From NCBI GenBank assembly GCA_007679095.1, contig VEFU01000001.1, forward strand, positions 62,001-126,000: 64,000 nt of DNA, written 5' to 3'. The notes beneath the pieces are model-generated. The model did no database searches and was not told where the DNA came from. It saw only the letters and a program-made list of their open reading frames with translations. Each line of letters starts with the position of its first letter. Position 1 is the stretch's first letter. Shown here one piece after another: positions 53,292 through 64,000 of the stretch. The DNA comes from Paenibacillus bovis. GTDB taxonomy: Bacteria; Bacillota; Bacilli; Bacillales; Bacillaceae_C. A program made the translations under genes and the position numbers.

Positions 53292-53341
53292 TTGACATGA
53301 ATGTACATTTGTTATATGGTTAATTACACAAGTAACTAACC
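53292..53341 (+). promoter_or_regulatory. Promoter overlapped by GntR (YtrA-type) operator
   Basis: TTGACA (53292-53297), 17-base spacer, TATGGT (53315-53320). GGTTAATTAC (53318-53327) and GTAACTAACC (53332-53341) are an inverted repeat with one mismatch and a 4-base centre that overlaps the -10 end. This fits autorepression by the GntR protein encoded at 53359. Confidence 0.65.
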
Positions 53342-53358
53342 AACATGGTGGTGAAGAT

Positions 53359-53727
53359 ATGAAGCAATTAATTGATGATGGGCGGCCAATATTTATTCAA
53401 ATAGCTGAGCGCATAGAAGACGACATTATCGAGGGAGCACTTGAAGAAGAAACCCAAGTTCCCTCCACAAATCAATTCGCAGCATTTTACAAAATCAATC
53501 CAGCCACAGCCGCTAAAGGGGTTAATTTGTTAGTTGACGAAGGAATCTTATACAAAAAGCGAGGGATTGGGATGTTTGTAGCGGAAGGTGCACGCGCAAA
53601 AGTAATGGAGAAACGAAAAGAACAGTTTTTCGAGCAGTATATAGTTACGATGATTCATGAAGCAAAGAAGCTGGGGATTACCGCTGAACAATTAACAGAG
53701 ATGATTCGGAGAGGTGATGAACAATAA
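53359..53727 (+). CDS. GntR-family regulator, YtrA subfamily
   Basis: A 122-residue regulator consisting of a winged HTH (PIFIQIAERIEDDIIEGAL, then VPSTNQFAAFYKINPATAAK) and a short C-terminal dimerisation helix. That is the compact YtrA type that controls ABC transporters. It overlaps the ABC ATPase gene by one base (TAATG) and probably represses its own operon through the operator just upstream. Inducer unknown; in Bacilli such systems often respond to cell-wall antibiotics. Confidence 0.92.
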   Translation: MKQLIDDGRPIFIQIAERIEDDIIEGALEEETQVPSTNQFAAFYKINPATAAKGVNLLVDEGILYKKRGIGMFVAEGARAKVMEKRKEQFFEQYIVTMIHEAKKLGITAEQLTEMIRRGDEQ

Positions 53728-54623
53728 TGAAAAAGATAATTGAAGTAAACCAGTTAGAAAAGGCTTATGGTGATTTCCAAGCAATTAAAAATATGAGCTT
53801 CTCCATAGAAGAAAATAAAACATATGGATTACTTGGACGAAATGGTGCGGGAAAAACAACACTCATGAAAATGATCACATCACAGATTTTCCCTTCTAGT
53901 GGTGAGTTAACAGTATTCGGTGAAGATCCTTTTGAAAATAAAAAGGTACTATCAAGCATTTGCTTTATAAAAGAAAGTCAAAAATATCCAAAGATGTTTT
54001 CCGTACAGGATATATTAGACGTATCAAAAGGGCTCTTCCCAAATTGGGATCACGAATATGCATTGTCTTTAATAAATGACTTTAACCTTCCTTTAAAGAA
54101 AAAGGTCCAAAAGCTTTCCAGAGGAATGCTCTCTGCAGTTGGAATCGTAGTAGGGCTTGCTAGTCGTGCACCAATCACCATTTTTGATGAACCTTATCTA
54201 GGACTAGATGCAGTATCTCGAAATTTATTTTACGATAGATTGATGGAGGATTACGGAGAAAATCCAAGAACTATCATCCTTTCCACCCATTTAATTGATG
54301 AAGTAAGTAACCTATTAGAACATATTTTAGTCATCGATAATGGCGAGTTAATTATTAATGAAGATGCAGAGTCATTGAGAGGGACGGCTTACACTGTTAC
54401 TGGAACAGCAGCAAAAGTCGAAGCGTTTATTTCAGGCAAAGAAACGGTACACCGCGAGCCATTTGGAGGACTTCTATCAGTCACAGTAATTGGAAAGCAA
54501 AATCAGTTAGATAGAAAACAAGCAATAGAAAATGGGTTGGAAATCACTCCAGTTTCTTTACAACAGCTCGTTGTCCATTTAACGAAAGGCAATTCTGATA
54601 AAAGAGGAGCGATTGCACAATGA
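53727..54623 (+). CDS. ABC transporter ATP-binding protein
   Basis: A 298-residue ATPase: Walker A GRNGAGKTTLMK, signature LSRGML (in place of LSGGQ), Walker B ITIFDEPYLGLDA, H-loop STHLIDE. A C-terminal extension of about 80 residues follows the core. It pairs with the membrane protein gene overlapping its stop by four bases. Likely an ABC-2-like exporter or sensor module under GntR control. Confidence 0.93.
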   Translation: MKKIIEVNQLEKAYGDFQAIKNMSFSIEENKTYGLLGRNGAGKTTLMKMITSQIFPSSGELTVFGEDPFENKKVLSSICFIKESQKYPKMFSVQDILDVSKGLFPNWDHEYALSLINDFNLPLKKKVQKLSRGMLSAVGIVVGLASRAPITIFDEPYLGLDAVSRNLFYDRLMEDYGENPRTIILSTHLIDEVSNLLEHILVIDNGELIINEDAESLRGTAYTVTGTAAKVEAFISGKETVHREPFGGLLSVTVIGKQNQLDRKQAIENGLEITPVSLQQLVVHLTKGNSDKRGAIAQ

Positions 54624-55303
54624 ATGTTCAAAGTGTATTGAAAATGTATACAAGGGATAAGTGGTCATTAATTTATATACCTTCTATCATCTTGTTTTCA
54701 AGTTTCTTTGTTAATATAATCGTGAGTTTTTTAATTCCTAGTGACGAACCTTTCTATACAGGTGGTATTTCGTCCGTAATGGTCTATATGTTTGTCTTCG
54801 GGATCTTATCGATTGCACATTTATTTCCTTTCGCTATCGGGCTATCCGTAAGAAGGATCGACTTTTTCACTGGTAACGTTATAATGGGTTTGATTTCAAG
54901 TACTATCTTGGCTGTTTTACTGTATATTTTCTCAGTAATTGAAAATAGTACAAATGGTTGGGGCAATCGACTACATTTCTTCCACTTTCCATATGTAAAT
55001 GACGGAACAATATGGGAGCAAATTGTAATGTACATTCTTCTAATTACAATGCTGTACTTTACAGGTTCACTAATCGCTAGTTTCTTCCTACGATATGGCG
55101 GGAAGGGAATGTTAATTTCAGCTTTAGTTATAGTATTATTAGGAACAATTGCCACATTATTAGTGTCTTATTATGATGCTTGGATTGATATTTTTAATTG
55201 GTTTGTTGGTAAGACTGCTGTTGGAATTGCATATTGGTTTATCCCTTTCATCTTGATTTATTTAATTGCATCTTACTTTTTCTTGAAAAGATCAACAATA
55301 TGA
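54620..55303 (+). CDS. ABC transporter membrane subunit
   Basis: A 227-residue protein with six hydrophobic segments (LIYIPSIILFSSFFVNIIVS, MVYMFVFGILSIAHLFPFAI, VIMGLISSTILAVLLYIFSV, IVMYILLITMLYFTGSLIAS, LISALVIVLLGTIATLLVSY, AYWFIPFILIYLIASYFFL). It forms the channel partner of the ATPase just upstream and is last in the gntR-ABC unit. Substrate unknown. Confidence 0.88.
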   Translation: MNVQSVLKMYTRDKWSLIYIPSIILFSSFFVNIIVSFLIPSDEPFYTGGISSVMVYMFVFGILSIAHLFPFAIGLSVRRIDFFTGNVIMGLISSTILAVLLYIFSVIENSTNGWGNRLHFFHFPYVNDGTIWEQIVMYILLITMLYFTGSLIASFFLRYGGKGMLISALVIVLLGTIATLLVSYYDAWIDIFNWFVGKTAVGIAYWFIPFILIYLIASYFFLKRSTI

Positions 55304-55349
55304 ATATAGGGTGAATGCGGAAAACTCTTTATGTAGCTAATAAAGAAAA

Positions 55350-55422
55350 AGGCGTGGGACAAAAAAATACGACTGGAATAAAAAACCGAACTATCTAATC
55401 AAACTCAAGATAGTTCGGTTTT
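55350..55422. terminator. CCGAACTATC repeat serving as bidirectional terminator
   Basis: AAAACCGAACTATCT (55382-55396) and AGATAGTTCGGTTTT (55408-55422) form a perfect 15-bp stem with an 11-base loop. It sits between the convergent ABC permease and leuD genes. It is preceded by GGCGTGGGACAAAAAAATAC, the same lead-in as the composite repeats at 43930 and 50060. Confidence 0.82.
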
Positions 55423-55451
55423 ATTCATTAATGGTTTCCCATCCTCTTTTT

Positions 55452-56036
55452 TTAAGCTTGTGCTTTTTCGTATTCTGCTATTTTATCTTCTAATTGCAAT
55501 GTTAATGCAATTTCGTCCCATCCATTTAGAAGCATTTGGCGACGGTACTCATCTACTTTAAATGAATATGTGTCTCCATCTTCTGTAGTAACTGTTTCGC
55601 TTTCTAGTGAAACAGTAATCTTTAATGGTTTTGCTTTTGCTTTTTTCATTAAATCATCTACATCTGCTTCTGATAGCTGGATTGGAAGGATTCCATTCTT
55701 AAAGCAGTTATTGTAAAAAATATCAGCAAAGTTAATCGCAATTACAACACGGAAACCGTAATCACCAAGCGCCCACGGAGCATGTTCACGCGATGATCCA
55801 CATCCAAAATTTTCGCGGGAGATTAAGATTTCAGCACCAGCATATTCAGGTTTGTTCAACTCGAAATCTGCTTTTTCTGCGCCGTTATCATCAAAACGCC
55901 AGTTGTAAAATAGGTATTTACCAAAACCTGTGCGCTCAATACGTTTTAGAAATTGTTTCGGAATGATTTGGTCAGTATCCACATTGGATCGATCTAATGG
56001 CGCAAGTACGCTTGTTACTTCTTTAATTGGTTTCAT
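55452..56036 (-). CDS. leuD: 3-isopropylmalate dehydratase small subunit
   Basis: A 194-residue Leu[16 protein letters not shown], then [14 protein letters not shown] (swivel-domain signature) and [10 protein letters not shown]. With LeuC it isomerises 2- to 3-isopropylmalate in leucine synthesis. It overlaps leuC by four bases and is the last gene of the ilv-leu operon, before the shared terminator. Confidence 0.96.
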   Translation of the reverse strand: MKPIKEVTSVLAPLDRSNVDTDQIIPKQFLKRIERTGFGKYLFYNWRFDDNGAEKADFELNKPEYAGAEILISRENFGCGSSREHAPWALGDYGFRVVIAINFADIFYNNCFKNGILPIQLSEADVDDLMKKAKAKPLKITVSLESETVTTEDGDTYSFKVDEYRRQMLLNGWDEIALTLQLEDKIAEYEKAQA

Positions 56037-57448
56037 ACTAACGCCTCCTCTTGTGAAAATGTGCGAACATCAACAAAACGACCAGCAATTGCTGCAGCAG
56101 CTGCCATTGAAGGGCTAACAAGGTGTGTTCTTGATCCATTTCCTTGACGGCCTTCAAAGTTACGGTTGGATGTGGATGCACAACGCTTTCCAGCAGGTAC
56201 TTGATCTGCATTCATTGCAAGACACATACTACAGCCAGATTGACGCCATTCAAATCCTGCATCAAGGAAGATTTGATCCAGACCTTCTGCTTCAGCTTGC
56301 AACTTCACAGAATGTGAACCTGGAACAACAATCGCATTCACACCTTGATGAACTTTTTTGCCTTTGATTACTTTTGCAGCAGAACGTAAATCTTCGATAC
56401 GGGAATTCGTACAGGAGCCAATGAACACATATTGTATCTCAATATCTGTCATTTTGATGCCACCTTCAAGCCCCATATAAGCTAATGCTTTTTCAATCTC
56501 TGCTTTTTCTGCTTCTGTTTTTGCATCTTCTGGTTTTGGAACGCGACCATTTATTCCAACACCCATACCTGGGTTTGTACCCCAAGTCACAACTGGCTCA
56601 ATTTCACTTGCATCGATCTCAATTACAGCATCATAAACAGCATCATCATCCGTAGCAAGTGTACGCCATTCTTCTTTTAATTTTTCAAAAGCTTCTCCAG
56701 TCGGTACGTGTGGACGTCCTTCTAAATAAGCAAATGTTTTCTCATCAGGACTTATTAATCCGGCTTTTGCTCCCGCTTCTATTGACATGTTACAAACTGT
56801 CATACGTTCTTCCATTGTCAAATTGCGAATTGCCTCACCTGTGTATTCAAAAATATGACCTGTACCAACGTTAATGCCGTATTTTGCAATAATCGCTAAT
56901 ATTAAGTCTTTTGATGTTACACCTTCACCTAATTTACCATTTACTTTTACTTCCATTGTTTTTGGCTTTGCTTGCCATAGTGTTTGTGTGGAAAGCACGT
57001 GCTCCACTTCACTAGTACCAATTCCAAATGCTAGAGCCCCAAATGCACCATGTGTAGATGTATGACTATCACCACATACGATTGTTTTACCAGGTTGTGT
57101 TAATCCTAATTGTGGACCAATAACATGGACAATCCCTTGGTCTGGGTGCCCCATACCTGCTAGAGGTACACCGAACTCAGCACAGTTTTTCTCCAAAGTT
57201 GACATTTGCTTTTTCGAAATTGGATCTTGCACTGCCTCATTTAATCGAGTCGGTACGTTATGATCCATCGTTGCAAATGTTAAATCAGGTCTTCTTACTT
57301 TCCTGTTATTTAAGCGTAAGCCTTCAAATGCTTGCGGAGATGTCACTTCATGTACGAGATGAAGATCGATATACAGCAAATCAGGCTTACCTTCTTCCCG
57401 ATGAACGACATGTTTTTCCCAAATCTTTTCAATAATCGTCTTGCCCAT
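56033..57448 (-). CDS. leuC: 3-isopropylmalate dehydratase large subunit
   Basis: A 471-residue aconitase-fold subunit. The 4Fe-4S cysteines lie in [14 protein letters not shown] and [33 protein letters not shown] and [10 protein letters not shown] are conserved. It is 11 bases after leuB and coupled to leuD. AGGTGAAGAAAG precedes its ATG. Confidence 0.96.
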   Translation of the reverse strand: MGKTIIEKIWEKHVVHREEGKPDLLYIDLHLVHEVTSPQAFEGLRLNNRKVRRPDLTFATMDHNVPTRLNEAVQDPISKKQMSTLEKNCAEFGVPLAGMGHPDQGIVHVIGPQLGLTQPGKTIVCGDSHTSTHGAFGALAFGIGTSEVEHVLSTQTLWQAKPKTMEVKVNGKLGEGVTSKDLILAIIAKYGINVGTGHIFEYTGEAIRNLTMEERMTVCNMSIEAGAKAGLISPDEKTFAYLEGRPHVPTGEAFEKLKEEWRTLATDDDAVYDAVIEIDASEIEPVVTWGTNPGMGVGINGRVPKPEDAKTEAEKAEIEKALAYMGLEGGIKMTDIEIQYVFIGSCTNSRIEDLRSAAKVIKGKKVHQGVNAIVVPGSHSVKLQAEAEGLDQIFLDAGFEWRQSGCSMCLAMNADQVPAGKRCASTSNRNFEGRQGNGSRTHLVSPSMAAAAAIAGRFVDVRTFSQEEALV

Positions 57449-57459
57449 CTTTCTTCACC

Positions 57460-58542
57460 TCACATTGTTTTAACAGTTTTTGATTCTATTTCACTAATAA
57501 TCTTTTCTGTCATTTCTGTAGTAGATAATATGTTTCTACCAATCTCTTTAAATTCACTTGTGCAGTAGCCTGCATCTAGTACGTTTTTAACTGCTTCTTC
57601 AATCGCATTTGCTTCTTCTAACATTCCAAATGAACTGCGAAGCATCATGGCACTTGATAAAATTGTACCGATTGGATTAGCAATATTTTTCCCTGCTATA
57701 TCCGGTGCAGAACCATGAATCGGTTCGTAAAGTCCAAATCCATCAACTCGAAGACTTGCAGATGGAAGCATTCCTAGTGATCCCGTTATAACAGATGCTT
57801 CATCACTTAAAATATCGCCGAACATATTCTCCGTTACAATAACGTCGAATGATGAAGGATATGTGATTAACTTCATCGCAGCAGCATCGACAAGCATATG
57901 TTCATATTCCACATCAGGATATTTTTCAGCAATTTCTTCTACAATTTTTCTCCATAGTTTACTAGATTCTAATACATTTGCCTTATCAACAGATGTTACT
58001 TTATTTCTTCTAATCTTTGCTAATTCAAATGCATGTGTTACAACTCGTTCGATTTCCTCACGGCTGTATAATAGTGTATCAACAGCTTTGTCGTTATCAT
58101 GATGACTTGGTTCACCAAAATATAGGCCACCTGTTAATTCACGAACAATCATCATATCAACACCAGCTGCTACGTCTTCCTTTAAAGGAGAAACAGCCAG
58201 CAAGCTCTTAAAAGCTTGCACTGGCCGGAGATTAACACTTAGTTCAAAGTGTTTACGAATTTGAAGAAGCCCTCTTTCAGGTCGAAGATGGGAAGGATTA
58301 TTATCCCATGCTGGACCACCGACAGCCCCTAATAAAATCGCGTCACTCTCTTCACAAATGGCGATTGTTTCTTCAGGTAATGGCTTGCCGGCTTTATCGA
58401 TAGCTACTCCACCGAGCAAGCCGTATTTCCATTCAAACTCATGTTGAAAGCGACGGCCAATTGCTTCTAATACAGCAATACTTGCGTCTGTTACTTCTTT
58501 ACCGATTCCGTCTCCTTGTAATACAGCTACTCGTTTCTTCAA
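57460..58542 (-). CDS. leuB: 3-isopropylmalate dehydrogenase
   Basis: A 360-residue NAD-dependent decarboxylating dehydrogenase. Motifs: LQGDGIGKEVTD, RPERGLLQIRKHFELSVNLR, RELTGGLYFGEP, ENMFGDILSDEASVITGSLGMLPSAS. It acts third in the leucine branch. AGGAGGAAATGG before the ATG is a strong ribosome site. It lies between leuA (33 bases) and leuC. Confidence 0.96.
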   Translation of the reverse strand: MKKRVAVLQGDGIGKEVTDASIAVLEAIGRRFQHEFEWKYGLLGGVAIDKAGKPLPEETIAICEESDAILLGAVGGPAWDNNPSHLRPERGLLQIRKHFELSVNLRPVQAFKSLLAVSPLKEDVAAGVDMMIVRELTGGLYFGEPSHHDNDKAVDTLLYSREEIERVVTHAFELAKIRRNKVTSVDKANVLESSKLWRKIVEEIAEKYPDVEYEHMLVDAAAMKLITYPSSFDVIVTENMFGDILSDEASVITGSLGMLPSASLRVDGFGLYEPIHGSAPDIAGKNIANPIGTILSSAMMLRSSFGMLEEANAIEEAVKNVLDAGYCTSEFKEIGRNILSTTEMTEKIISEIESKTVKTM

Positions 58543-58574
58543 TCTCCATTTCCTCCTTATAACTCTAAACGATA

Positions 58575-61669
<3,095 letters not shown>

Positions 61670-61673
<4 letters not shown>

Positions 61674-63412
61674 TCTCCCACCCCTATCATTTCATGTAGA
61701 CCAGTCCCTGGTGCTACCATTGGATAGACTTTTTCTTCTTGGATTACTCGACAATCAATTAATACTGGTTCAGGGATGTTGAAAGCTTCTTCAAATACTG
61801 CTTTCGCTTCCTGTTCATTTGTAGCTCTATATCCTTTAATTCCATATGCATCAGCTAATTTAACAAAATCAGGTTGCTCTGTCATGATGGAATGAGAATA
61901 ACGTTTTTCATAAAATGTTTCTTGCCATTGTCTAACCATACCTAGACACTGATTGTTTAAAATAACAATTTTAACTGGTAGATTAAGTTCTTTAATGACA
62001 GATAGTTCTTGTAATGTCATTTGGAAGCCACCATCACCAGTAACAGCAACTACTGTTTGATCTGGATGAGCCAATTGAGCTCCGATAGCTGATGGGAAAC
62101 CAAAGCCCATTGTTCCTAATCCTCCAGAAGTAACCCAATTATTTGGTCCATTAAATCCGTAATACTGTGCAGCCCACATTTGATGCTGACCAACATCAGT
62201 AGTTACAATCGCATCGCCACCTGTTAAATCATGAATCATTTTAATTACATGTGGTGAAGAAAGTGAATTTTCTGGCGATGAAGGCTGTTTATATGGATAT
62301 TTTTCCTTATTCTCCTGCAATTGCTTACTCCAAGTAGAGATATCAGGAATTTCAAGTTCTAGTTTTAATAGTTCTTCCAATACTACCTTCGCGTCTCCAA
62401 CAATTGGAATAGCAGTTGGAACATTCTTGCCTATCTCCGCTGGATCGATATCAATATGAGCAACTGTTGCATTTGGCGCAAAGTATTTCAAATTACCAGT
62501 TAATCGATCATCAAATCGTGCACCAATATTGATTAACAAATCACACTCAGTTATAGCCATATTCGACGTATATGTTCCGTGCATGCCAGCCATCCCTAGG
62601 AATTGTGGATGGTCACCTGGAATTGTTCCGAGACCTAGTAACGTATTCGTAATAGGATAGCCTGTTTTTTCTACAAATTGTTTTAAATAATCTGACCCTT
62701 TGGCAAATAGTACTCCAGCACCAGCTAGAATCAATGGTTTCTTCGCACTTTCCATTGCCTTTACTAGTTTCTGTATTTGCAAATAATTTGGTTGTGTTGT
62801 TGGTTGATATCCTGGTAAATTGACAGTTGCTTCTGGTAAAACTTTTGATACCTCTTGTGAAGCAACATCTTTTGGAATATCGATTAAAACCGGTCCGGGT
62901 CTTCCAGTTGTAGCAATATAGAATGCTTCTTTAATGATACGCCCTAAATCTTCAATTCTTTTTACTTGGTAATTATGTTTTGTGATTGGCATCGTAATAC
63001 CAACAATATCCGATTCTTGAAACGCGTCTGTTCCAAGCGCCGAGCTTGCGACCTGACCTGTGAAGACTACAAGTGGTAGTGAGTCCATCATGGCATCTGC
63101 AATACCAGTTACTAGGTTCGTTGCTCCTGGTCCAGAAGTTGCAAGTACAACACCTGGCTTTCCAGTAACTCTAGCATAACCTTCAGCAGCATGAATGGCA
63201 CCTTGTTCATGTCTTGTTAAAATATGCTTGATCGGATTTTTGTGCAATGCATCATAGATAGGCAGTGCAGCTCCTCCTGGATAGCCAAACATAACTTCAA
63301 CATTTTCTTTTTGTAGTGCCTCAATAAATAGGTCAGCTCCAGTTTTCACTCGTTCCTTAATGGCCGTGTCAGACTTATGGTTGTTTGCTCCTAGTGGGAA
63401 TCCCATACTCAC
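61670..63412 (-). CDS. ilvB: Acetolactate synthase large subunit
   Basis: A 580-residue ThDP enzyme. N-terminal activating Glu region [14 protein letters not shown]...[18 protein letters not shown], central FAD/ROSSMANN-like domain ([11 protein letters not shown]), ThDP/Mg motif [18 protein letters not shown] with [12 protein letters not shown]. Condenses pyruvate to acetolactate, or with 2-oxobutyrate to acetohydroxybutyrate. First gene after the T-box leader. Confidence 0.96.
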
Positions 63413-63453
63413 CGCAAGCGCCTACCTTTCCTTTTTTTCATTATTTTATAAAT

Positions 63454-63494
63454 ATCGTATTTATACGATTTTATCCATTAATTTTTGGTAAATT
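63454..63494 (-). promoter_or_regulatory. CodY-box candidate and palindrome before ilvB
   Basis: AATTTTTGGTAAATT (63480-63494) matches the CodY consensus AATTTTCWGAAAATT with three differences, a range common for working sites. Next to it ATCGTAT-TT-ATACGAT (63454-63469) is a perfect palindrome of unknown binder. Both lie between the T-box terminator and ilvB. CodY control of ilv-leu is established in Bacilli; this site is inferred. Confidence 0.45.
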
Positions 63495-63544
63495 ATTAAT
63501 AATCCAAAGGCTATTGTCTACTTAATTGCTTTCGCTTTTAAAAT

Positions 63545-63826
63545 AAAAAAGTTTTTCCAGCCCACACAAAAGGAGAACCTTTTATGCAGGGATGAAAAAA
63601 CTTTCATGGTACCACCCTACTTCACAGTAATTAATTACTGCCTCATGAGCTGATGCTCACTGATAACGGGGACTTTGAACCCCCGTGAACCCATAATTGC
63701 TTTCGCGTTCCTGGTCCATGCTCCAAGGCGATGTCGTAGATGGCTGCATTGCCGGTTTCCAGCAGTTCCGGCTCTCTGGTAATACAGATCTCCATTTACT
63801 TTTTCCTCTTCATAGCTTTCGGAATA
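63545..63826 (-). ncRNA. T-box leader of the ilv-leu operon
   Basis: Read on the minus strand: GAAGAGGAAAAAGTA at the 5' end, AGAGAGCC (63777-63770) in stem I, a specifier region GAC-ATC-GCCTTGGAG with ATC at 63732-63730, the T-box sequence AGGGTGGTACC (about 63618-63608). The terminator arms are 63601-63578 and 63573-63551, followed by TTTTTTATTTT. Uncharged cognate tRNA would stabilise the antiterminator and allow ilvB-leuD expression. The specifier looks like an isoleucine codon, judged by alignment to memory of other T-boxes. Confidence 0.9.
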
Positions 63827-63827
63827 T

Positions 63828-64000
63828 TTATATTTTCATTATACCACCAGTGCTGGCAGATGTGACAAGTTTTGAATATCTTGCTAAATAACCTGTTTTA
63901 ATTTTTGGTTCAAATGGTTTCAGTTGCTTTTGTCGCTCTTCTAAAACATCATCCGATACATTTAATTCGATGGTACGATTAATGAGATCGATATTGATTT
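63828..64000 (-). CDS. ilvD: Dihydroxy-acid dehydratase, C-terminal end
   Basis: The last 56 codons of ilvD; the rest lies past the right edge. The tail [20 protein letters not shown] ... [19 protein letters not shown] is the conserved IlvD C-terminus. The enzyme dehydrates dihydroxy acids to the 2-oxo acids of valine and isoleucine. The stop is followed almost at once by the T-box leader. Its last codons contain TG-G-TATAAT (TATAAT at 63843-63838), a good extended -10 for the leader. Confidence 0.93.
   Translation of the reverse strand, partial: INIDLINRTIELNVSDDVLEERQKQLKPFEPKIKTGYLARYSKLVTSASTGGIMKI

Overview
The window is a chromosomal segment of a low-GC, spore-forming member of the Bacillaceae. 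The evidence is three small acid-soluble spore protein genes (two SspH-type, one SspO), strong Gram-positive ribosome binding sites, frequent TTG/GTG starts, a T-box ilv-leu operon, a perfect catabolite (cre) box and a YidC2 gene behind a MifM-like leader. Several intergenic palindromic repeats look like those of the Oceanobacillus/Virgibacillus group, but assignment to that group is inference. No rRNA, tRNA, prophage or CRISPR locus was seen.

Layout. 1-5.3 kb: end of an ABC transporter gene, a LuxR-type two-component pair (kinase N-terminus possibly frameshifted), a TetR regulator, two small DUF2187-like genes and a coiled-coil protein. 5.3-12.8 kb: a sugar locus (Gfo/Idh/MocA dehydrogenase, TIM-barrel isomerase, 1050-residue GH2 enzyme with discoidin domain, SDR) read leftward from a divergent ROK repressor. 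12.9-19 kb: spore protein genes, a solitary TnpB element, an SDR stress protein, an APH-like kinase, a divergent deacetylase and a lipoprotein. 19.1-29.4 kb: a signalling block of CheR, a GAF hybrid kinase with two receivers, a REC-PAS-GGDEF-EAL-LuxR fusion with decayed catalytic motifs, an intact GGDEF-EAL-PilZ protein and a PAS-GGDEF cyclase. 29.6-32.1 kb: 5-oxoprolinase pxpBCA; pxpB appears to start at a non-AUG codon. 32.3-41.6 kb: MFS transporter, a 1.16-kb tandem array of 52-bp units, a SIMPL protein, ilvA, a GH78-like rhamnosidase, an isochorismatase-type hydrolase and a C45 acyltransferase-type hydrolase. 41.9-55.3 kb: ECF sigma and anti-sigma, GNAT, MifM-like leader with yidC2, a CDF cation exporter, a ROK fructokinase-like kinase, three membrane-associated unknowns, the tldE/tldD pair and a GntR-controlled ABC module. 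55.4-64 kb: ilvD(end)-T-box-ilvB-ilvN-ilvC-leuA-leuB-leuC-leuD, all leftward.

Most unusual signals: the 52-bp array at 33556-34720, built from imperfect palindromes spaced at five helical turns, and two smaller arrays of a different palindrome with the same ~52-bp period (about 927-1100 and 18431-18535); the leader peptide and SD-sequestering hairpin before yidC2; the receiver-to-LuxR protein with dead GGDEF/EAL domains; and the apparent AUU/AUC start of pxpB. Coordinates and motifs were read by eye. Family names rest on recognised motifs, not on database searches.
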